Source of the DNA: Deltaproteobacteria bacterium
Lineage (GTDB): Bacteria > Desulfobacterota > Syntrophia > Syntrophales > Smithellaceae
Reading direction: 5' to 3'
Length of the DNA: 11,661 nt
Assembly (NCBI GenBank): GCA_017860985.1
Contig: JAGFXG010000055.1
Location: 1 to 11,661 of the forward strand
Shown: piece after piece, positions 6,973-11,661 of the stretch
Numbering within the stretch: the first letter of the stretch is position 1
Layout: each line of letters begins with the position of its first letter
Translations under genes and position numbers: made by a program
Notes under the pieces: generated by a model
What the model saw: the letters and a program-made list of their open reading frames with translations, nothing else
What the model was told of the DNA's origin: nothing
Database searches by the model: none

Positions 6973-9370
6973 CCAGATCCAGTTTGCCCTGCCATTTCGC
7001 AATTAAAGATTGTTTGAGAATGGCATGCTCTGGTTTTTCCAGCAGCGGATCGCGGGCGACAAGGGCAAAGGCATCTTCCTTCGCGTCATTTAAAATACGC
7101 GCGTCCCTGATGATGCTTGCAATTCGAAAATCAGGAAGACCGGATTGCCTTGTTCCCAGGAAATCTCCGGGGCCGCGGATGACCAGATCTTCTTCCGCAA
7201 GCGCGAACCCGTCTGTGGTTTTTTCCATGACTTTCAATCTTTTGCGGGCGTCAGCCGACCTTCCCCGCAACTGATGCAGCTGCGACAGGCCGAAACGCTC
7301 TGCGTGCTCGATCACCATCAGCGAGGCGTGCGGCACGTCAATGCCGACTTCAATCACGGTCGTGGCCACCAGAATGGCTATTTTATTATCCTGAAAGTCT
7401 TTCATGACCGACTCTTTTTCCTGATCTTTCATCTTGCCGTGAATCAACCCGACCCGGCAATCAGTAAAAATATCCTTCTGCAGGTGATCTGCCATTTTTG
7501 TCGCGTCTTTCAGATCAAGGTTTTCCGACTGCTCCACCAGCGGATACACAATGAAAGCCTGATGACCTTTGGCTATTTCCTTGCGGATGGCATCGTAAAC
7601 CGCCTGTCTCCTGCTCTCACCCATTAAAACCGTGCGCACCGGTTTCTTTCCCGGCGGCATTTCATCAATGACCGACACATCCAGATCTCCGTATACGGTC
7701 ATGGCCAATGTCCTCGGAATGGGTGTGGCCGTCATGACGAGAACGTCCGCTTGAATACCTTTGCTGCGCAATAATGCACGCTGCATAACGCCGAAGCGGT
7801 GCTGCTCGTCAATAACGGCAAGCCCCAGCTTCTTAAAATCCACACTCTCCTGAATCAGGGCGTGCGTTCCAATAATGATATCGGCCCGGCCTGATGCAAT
7901 CTGAGCCAGAATTTCATTGCGCGCGGCGTTTGCCATGCTGCCGGTTAGCAAAACAACGCGAAGTCCGATCGGTTCAGCCCAGGCAGCAAGCGTATTATAA
8001 TGCTGCCTGGCCAGGATTTCTGTAGGCGCCATCAATGCGGCCTGGCAGGCATTCTCACACACGGTGATCATGGCCGCCATCGCCACAAGGGTTTTCCCGC
8101 TTCCCACATCGCCCTGCAGGAGACGGTGCATAGAAGTCGCGGACTGAAGATCCTTTTGAATTTCCGCAATCACCCGCTGCTGGGCGGCGGTTAACGAGAA
8201 AGGCAGCGAGGCATAAAACCTGTCCAGCAGCCTCCCCTCCAGACGAAACGAAATCCCTTTATCAAGTATACGTCCCGATTTCTTCACGGCCATTCCCAGC
8301 TGAAAAAAGAAAAACTCATCATAGATCAGCCGCCGGTGTGCCTCCGAGTGCGCGTCGATGAATGGCTGAATCTGCTCTTCATTGCCCGGAAAGTGAACGG
8401 CGAGCATGGCTTCGTGGATATTGAGCAGATTTCGTTTGTTACAAATTGCTGAGGGGATGGGTGAAGCGATATAGCGTGAATATTGTTCCAGCGCTCCATA
8501 CATGACTTTTCTGATATATTTCTGATGCAGGCCCTCTGTCTCCGAATAGACGGGAACAATGCGTTTGAAGTTCAGCAGATTTTCATCATCATCATCTTCC
8601 AGAATTTCATACTCGGGATGAATCATGGTTTTTCCTGAATAATTGGGGGTAACCGGACCGGTGAAAATGGCACGGACACCTTTTTTAAAAATACCCGTAA
8701 GATAAGACATGCGGCCCTTAAACCACTTGACAGTCAGGTTGGCCGTGTTATCGCTGACGGTAACTTCCAGAATTCTTCTTTTGCCGTAATACTTGAATTC
8801 GCTCAAAACAACCACCGCGATGATCGTCTGGATTTTTCCCGTTTCAAGTTTATTGATTCTGCGGATTTCACGGCGGTCTTCATAGGTTCGGGGCAGAAAA
8901 TAAAGCAAATCTTCAACAGTGCTGATCTTCTTTGCCTGAAAACGGGTGGCCATTTTGGGTCCGACGCCTTTCAGATACTGCACAGGCATAGAAAGTTTTT
9001 CTGAAGATGTTTTCAAATCCGAGATTCTTTCGCTGATCTGCTCTTCCCTCAGCGGAGATACAGGTTTGTTTGCGTCAAAAACATCTATAGCGTCCATTAA
9101 TCTTTCCAGAATTTGTACCGCCTCGCTAATTTTTATTTTCCTGTCCTCGGTATCCTGCGTGTCATAATCGGAAAAAATTGTCAGCAGATTTCCAAGCGGC
9201 GGTTCGAATCTGTTTTTAGCGGCAGGCGGAATGGCATTGATCTGCTGCGCTATGATTCCCGCCATTGCCTTTCCCAAATCTTTAATGTGTGAAAGATTTT
9301 TAAAATCATCTCTGGCGGCAAATTGCAGAGGCTGCTCGATTTTCTGCAGATTCTTTTTAAACGACTCCAT
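6959..9370 (-). CDS. recG: ATP-dependent DNA helicase RecG
   Basis: Remodels stalled replication forks and branch-migrates Holliday junctions. The 803 residues comprise an N-terminal extension (1 to about 115), a short helix-hairpin-like segment LKGVGPKMATRF (133-144), and the conserved LPRTYEDRR (159-167) leading into the OB-fold wedge domain (about 170-260). The two helicase lobes carry Walker A GDVGSGKT (420-427), motif Ia APTEILA (449-455), the DEQH box (521-524), motif III TATPIPRTL (547-555), motif IV-like GLIHGKMK (641-648), motif V VATTVIEVGIDVP (668-680) and motif VI QLHQLRGR (697-704). All motifs are intact. It is about 110 residues longer than E. coli RecG (693); the extra length is all at the N-terminus, as in Thermotoga-type RecG. 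The ATG at 9368-9370 has a strong GAGGAG site 6-7 nt upstream. It stands divergently from purM. Confidence 0.97.
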   Translation of the reverse strand: MESFKKNLQKIEQPLQFAARDDFKNLSHIKDLGKAMAGIIAQQINAIPPAAKNRFEPPLGNLLTIFSDYDTQDTEDRKIKISEAVQILERLMDAIDVFDANKPVSPLREEQISERISDLKTSSEKLSMPVQYLKGVGPKMATRFQAKKISTVEDLLYFLPRTYEDRREIRRINKLETGKIQTIIAVVVLSEFKYYGKRRILEVTVSDNTANLTVKWFKGRMSYLTGIFKKGVRAIFTGPVTPNYSGKTMIHPEYEILEDDDDENLLNFKRIVPVYSETEGLHQKYIRKVMYGALEQYSRYIASPIPSAICNKRNLLNIHEAMLAVHFPGNEEQIQPFIDAHSEAHRRLIYDEFFFFQLGMAVKKSGRILDKGISFRLEGRLLDRFYASLPFSLTAAQQRVIAEIQKDLQSATSMHRLLQGDVGSGKTLVAMAAMITVCENACQAALMAPTEILARQHYNTLAAWAEPIGLRVVLLTGSMANAARNEILAQIASGRADIIIGTHALIQESVDFKKLGLAVIDEQHRFGVMQRALLRSKGIQADVLVMTATPIPRTLAMTVYGDLDVSVIDEMPPGKKPVRTVLMGESRRQAVYDAIRKEIAKGHQAFIVYPLVEQSENLDLKDATKMADHLQKDIFTDCRVGLIHGKMKDQEKESVMKDFQDNKIAILVATTVIEVGIDVPHASLMVIEHAERFGLSQLHQLRGRSADARKRLKVMEKTTDGFALAEEDLVIRGPGDFLGTRQSGLPDFRIASIIRDARILNDAKEDAFALVARDPLLEKPEHAILKQSLIAKWQGKLDLARTG

Positions 9371-9453
9371 TTACGTCTCCTCGATACCGCTCGTCAAACA
9401 GATGAATTTCCGGAAATTGCTGACTTTTTTAACAAATAAATTCTTTTTGCGCA

Positions 9454-9467
9454 AGTCAATGATTGAC
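9454..9467. promoter_or_regulatory. Palindrome carrying back-to-back -35-like boxes between recG and purM
   Basis: GTCAAT (9455-9460), one central G and ATTGAC (9462-9467) form a perfect 13-bp palindrome. Its right half supplies the TTGACA -35 of the purM promoter and its left half reads TTGACT on the minus strand towards recG. The recG side has no good -10 at 16-18 bp (the nearest is TATTTG at 15 bp), so promoter activity in that direction is only possible. A shared regulator site is an alternative reading. Confidence 0.4.
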
Positions 9468-9491
9468 ACAAACCAAGATATGCGTTAGAAA
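9463..9491 (+). promoter_or_regulatory. Sigma70-like promoter for purMN
   Basis: A perfect -35 TTGACA (9463-9468), 17-bp spacing and a -10 TAGAAA (9486-9491; four of six consensus bases) lie upstream of purM. The predicted leader is about 40 nt. There is no purine riboswitch in so short a leader. The -10 lies inside a second inverted repeat, which suggests regulated access. Confidence 0.5.
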
Positions 9492-9501
9492 CTTTTTCTA
9501 A
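9485..9501. repeat. 7-bp inverted repeat over the purM -10 box (candidate operator)
   Basis: TTAGAAA (9485-9491) and TTTCTAA (9495-9501) are perfect reverse complements around a 3-bp centre. The repeat covers the predicted -10 and probable start point of purM transcription. Its centre lies 32 bp from that of the upstream palindrome, about three DNA turns. A bound protein here would block initiation. It is A/T-rich, so chance occurrence is not excluded. Confidence 0.45.
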
Positions 9502-9540
9502 TTTTTCATTTAAAGAATACATCATAATTTATGGAGTCCT

Positions 9541-10608
9541 ATGGCAACAAAATCCGTAAAATCCCAAAAATCCACTTATAAAGACGCAGGCGTGAACATC
9601 GATAACGCCAACGCGTTTGTCGAACGCATTAAACCTATTATTAAAATGACGGCCCGCAAGGAAGTGATTTCCGGTATCGGCGGGTTTGGCGGTTTGTTCC
9701 GTCTTGATATCGCCAAAATGAAAAATCCGATTCTCGTCTCTTCAACGGACGGCGTCGGAACAAAACTCAAGATCGCACACCTGATGGACAAGCACGACAC
9801 CATCGGAATCGATCTGGTTGCCATGTCGGTTAATGATGTCATTGTTCAGGGGGCAGAGCCTCTGTTCTTTCTGGATTACCTGGCTACAGGCAAAATCGAA
9901 GTGGAAAAAAGTGTTCAGATTGTGGACGGCATCGTCCAGGGATGCAAACAGGCGGGCTGCACACTGCTGGGAGGCGAAACGGCAGAAATGCCGGGCTTCT
10001 ATCAATCCGGAGACTATGATCTGGCCGGCTTTTGTGTGGGCGTTGTGGAACAGGAGAAGCTTATTGACGGTTCCACCATCAGCATCAACGATCGCGTGAT
10101 CGGGCTTGCGTCGAGCGGCCTGCACAGCAACGGATTTTCACTGGCACGCAAGGTTCTTCTGGAAAAAGGAAGGCTCTCTTTACATGACTCTGTGTCCGGA
10201 CTTCAAAAAACCATCGGCCAGGAACTGCTGGAACCGACCCGTATTTATGTCAAATCCCTTTTAAACATCTTTAAAAGTTTCAATGTCAAAGGACTGGTTC
10301 ATATTACCGGAGGCGGTTTTTACGACAATATTCCACGCATTATTCCCGAGGTCTGCCGGTGCGTCATTACCACGGGCAGCTGGAAGATTCCCCCGATTTT
10401 CTCCATTATTCGCGATATCGGCCATGTGGATGAGAACGAGATGTTCCGGGTATTCAACATGGGTATCGGCATGATGATGATCGTTTCGGAAAAAGAATCA
10501 CAGGAGATTCTTGACCGCCTGAAAGTAATGGGAGAAACTGCATACCTGATCGGCACGATCGAAAAAAAGGAACCCAATCAGGCTTCCGTCTGTTTCACCG
10601 GTAAATAA
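9541..10608 (+). CDS. purM: Phosphoribosylformylglycinamidine cyclo-ligase (AIR synthetase)
   Basis: Converts FGAM and ATP to aminoimidazole ribonucleotide, the fifth step of purine synthesis, as a cytosolic dimer. The 355 residues fit the family (E. coli PurM 345). Visible signatures are the glycine-rich GIGGFGGLF (45-53), STDGVGTK (68-75), DLVAMSVND (91-99), then LLGGETAEMPGFY, GLHSNGFSL and ITGGGFYDNIPR. The extra N-terminal residues (about 1-12, Lys/Ser-rich) are mildly longer than usual. The ATG at 9541 is preceded by GGAG with a short 4-nt spacing. It is the first gene of a plus-strand run and is followed 10 bp later by purN, a very common pair. Regulation is probably at the palindromic promoter region upstream. 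Confidence 0.97.
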   Translation: MATKSVKSQKSTYKDAGVNIDNANAFVERIKPIIKMTARKEVISGIGGFGGLFRLDIAKMKNPILVSSTDGVGTKLKIAHLMDKHDTIGIDLVAMSVNDVIVQGAEPLFFLDYLATGKIEVEKSVQIVDGIVQGCKQAGCTLLGGETAEMPGFYQSGDYDLAGFCVGVVEQEKLIDGSTISINDRVIGLASSGLHSNGFSLARKVLLEKGRLSLHDSVSGLQKTIGQELLEPTRIYVKSLLNIFKSFNVKGLVHITGGGFYDNIPRIIPEVCRCVITTGSWKIPPIFSIIRDIGHVDENEMFRVFNMGIGMMMIVSEKESQEILDRLKVMGETAYLIGTIEKKEPNQASVCFTGK

Positions 10609-10618
10609 CGGCAAATCT

Positions 10619-11281
10619 ATGAGCGAATTCTTAAAGCTGGGTGTTTTGATTTCCGGCAGCGGATCAAATCTTCAGTCCATCATTAATCATATTGAACAGG
10701 AAGACCTGCCTGCCCGGATTCAAATCGTTGTGAGCAATAATCCGGAAGCCTATGGTTTAATAAGGGCAAAGAATCATCATATTGCCTGCACTGTTATCAA
10801 CCATCAGGATTATTCCAGCCGGGAAGACTTTGACCGTGAATTGATCCGCCTTCTGAAGAATGCGGATGTCGATTTGATCGTGCTGGCCGGCTTTATGAGG
10901 ATTCTCACAGCGTCTTTTCTGCGGGAATTTGAGAACAGGATCATCAATATCCACCCTGCCCTGCTGCCTGCATTTCCGGGAACGCACGTGCAGCAGAAGG
11001 CCATTGATTACGGCGTAAAGTTTTCCGGGTGTACCGTTCATTTTGTAGATGAAGGTGTTGATACCGGTCCTATTATCATTCAGGCGATCGTGCCGGTGCT
11101 TCCCGATGACACTGCTGAAACCCTTGCAGCCAGAATATTAATTGAAGAGCATAAAATCTATCCCCAGGCCATCCGTTATTTCGCGGAGGGGCGAATTACT
11201 AAAAAAGGCCGTCACGTGGAAATTGCCAATATCAAAAATTGTGACGCCGCCGCGTTGCATAATCCGCCCCTGGACCGTTAA
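10619..11281 (+). CDS. purN: Phosphoribosylglycinamide formyltransferase (GAR transformylase)
   Basis: Transfers the formyl group of 10-formyltetrahydrofolate to glycinamide ribonucleotide, the third step of purine synthesis. The 220 residues compare with 212 in E. coli. The phosphate-binding N-terminal loop is LISGSGSNLQSI (10-21). The folate and catalytic region has LAGFMRIL (89-96), NIHPALLPAFPG (110-121) with Asn110 and His112, and FVDEGVDTGPI with Asp148. These match the E. coli catalytic Asn106, His108 and Asp144. The start ATG (10619-10621) lies 10 bp after the purM stop with only a weak GGC-type site, so it is probably coupled to purM. The C-terminal tail of about 20 residues after the KKGRHV segment carries no motif I recognise. 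Confidence 0.97.
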   Translation: MSEFLKLGVLISGSGSNLQSIINHIEQEDLPARIQIVVSNNPEAYGLIRAKNHHIACTVINHQDYSSREDFDRELIRLLKNADVDLIVLAGFMRILTASFLREFENRIINIHPALLPAFPGTHVQQKAIDYGVKFSGCTVHFVDEGVDTGPIIIQAIVPVLPDDTAETLAARILIEEHKIYPQAIRYFAEGRITKKGRHVEIANIKNCDAAALHNPPLDR

Positions 11282-11283
11282 CA

Positions 11284-11300
11284 GGAACACCAAATGTTCC
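11284..11300 (+). repeat. Short hairpin just before the ribosome site of the last gene
   Basis: GGAACA (11284-11289) and TGTTCC (11295-11300) are perfect complements around a 5-nt loop, 2 nt after the purN stop codon and directly abutting GGAGG (11301-11305). There is no T-run, so it is not an intrinsic terminator. It could mark the purN 3' end or tune translation of the next gene. Confidence 0.45.
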
Positions 11301-11321
11301 GGAGGAAAATAGTGTTTTATG
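11301..11321 (+). promoter_or_regulatory. Widely spaced ribosome binding site of the last gene
   Basis: A strong GGAGG (11301-11305) is separated from the only workable ATG (11319-11321) by 13 nt, longer than the usual 5-9. A GTG at 11312 and an ATG at 11323 are both followed by early stops in their own frames, so 11319 is the start despite the spacing. Confidence 0.5.
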
Positions 11322-11661
11322 TATGATCTGATTGTCATAGGTGATGATCTGTCCTCTCACGTATCGGCTGCCTACGCCAGCGGGAACGGGCTGAATACGC
11401 TGCTGATTGCGGAAAGCGGTCTTGGCGGGCTTAACTTGATCGGTGATTTTATTTTCAACATCGATCACATGCCGATTACGGGTCTGGGCAGGGAGGAACC
11501 GGGACTGTCTGTTATGATTGAACTGGGGATTGTGCTTCCCGAAGACCACGCATCGCCCATTGATAAGGCATTTCAGATTATTCTCCCCGATAAACGGATC
11601 GATTTTTACAGAGATCCGGCCCTGCTTCAAGCGGAATTGGCCCGTGAATTTCCCGAACTGG
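11319..11661 (+). CDS. Rossmann-type (FAD/NAD-binding-like) protein with degenerate glycine motif, partial (runs off right edge)
   Basis: An open frame of 114 codons continues past the window. The start MYDLIVIG is a classic first Rossmann strand, and NTLLIAE (26-32) looks like the second strand with Glu32 at the end, as in FAD- or NAD-binding proteins where the acid holds the ribose. The loop between them should read GxGxxG/A but reads GDDLSSHVSAA (8-18), so the second and third glycines are replaced. The later sequence (FNIDHMPITGLG) resembles no motif I can name. It lies 37 bp after purN and reads the same way, so co-transcription is likely, but a purine role is not implied. It could be a divergent oxidoreductase of the phytoene-desaturase/amine-oxidase group, or a protein that has lost cofactor binding. 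The missing C-terminal part prevents a better call. Confidence 0.75.
   Translation, partial: MYDLIVIGDDLSSHVSAAYASGNGLNTLLIAESGLGGLNLIGDFIFNIDHMPITGLGREEPGLSVMIELGIVLPEDHASPIDKAFQIILPDKRIDFYRDPALLQAELAREFPEL

Noticed and set aside
8583..8595. A short ATC/TCA triplet repeat within recG
   Set aside because: It only encodes an acidic run (Asp259-262) in a loop after the wedge domain; four repeats are too few to suggest a phase-variable tract.
9742..10125. A 127-codon minus-strand frame opposite purM
   Set aside because: It is antisense to strongly conserved purM motifs, and its translation shows no recognisable family.
11232..11630. A 132-codon minus-strand frame near the right edge
   Set aside because: It overlaps the end of purN and the Rossmann-type gene on the opposite strand, has no convincing ribosome site and has no motif.

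Overview
This is a gene-dense bacterial chromosome segment of about 50% G+C (estimated by eye). It carries ten protein genes, eight complete and one cut at each end, and no visible insertion sequence, CRISPR array, tRNA or rRNA. The gene content and order suggest a Deltaproteobacterium in the broad sense (Desulfobacterota, Syntrophia/Desulfobacteria-like): hom next to an ApgM-like phosphomutase, then a hotdog thioesterase and a membrane-anchored TPR protein, plus RecG with a long N-terminal extension. This placement is inference from gene neighbourhood, not from a marker gene.

Minus strand, positions 1-3223: a tight run reads hom (homoserine dehydrogenase), then an ApgM/alkaline-phosphatase-superfamily phosphotransferase that is probably a non-orthologous homoserine kinase, then a YbgC-type acyl-CoA thioesterase with a TTG start, then a TPR/YfgM-like membrane protein that runs off the left edge. 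Gaps are 22 bp, an 11-bp overlap and 1 bp, so this looks like one operon. A sigma70-like promoter with a perfect inverted repeat filling its spacer lies just upstream of hom.

Minus strand, positions 3360-6766: a GT2 polyprenyl-phosphate-sugar synthase-like enzyme, a GT39/ArnT-like membrane glycosyltransferase and a ketopantoate reductase (panE) form a second cluster. The two glycosyltransferases plausibly form a donor-synthesis and transfer pair for envelope glycan modification. panE overlaps the glycosyltransferase gene by 4 bp and serves pantothenate/CoA synthesis.

Minus strand, positions 6959-9370: recG, the replication-fork remodelling helicase. An 11-bp inverted repeat brackets its stop codon, and one arm can also pair with a third segment.

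Positions 9371-9540 form a divergent control region with two short palindromes. From it purM and purN run rightwards on the plus strand, giving two steps of purine synthesis. They are followed by the start of an unrecognised Rossmann-type (FAD/NAD-binding-like) protein with a degenerate glycine motif, cut by the right edge.

Most of the window is housekeeping metabolism and repair, and I do not see a new defence or mobile system. The most rewarding items are the probable homoserine kinase, the palindrome-built control regions, the alternative hairpins at the end of recG, and the degenerate Rossmann protein downstream of purN.
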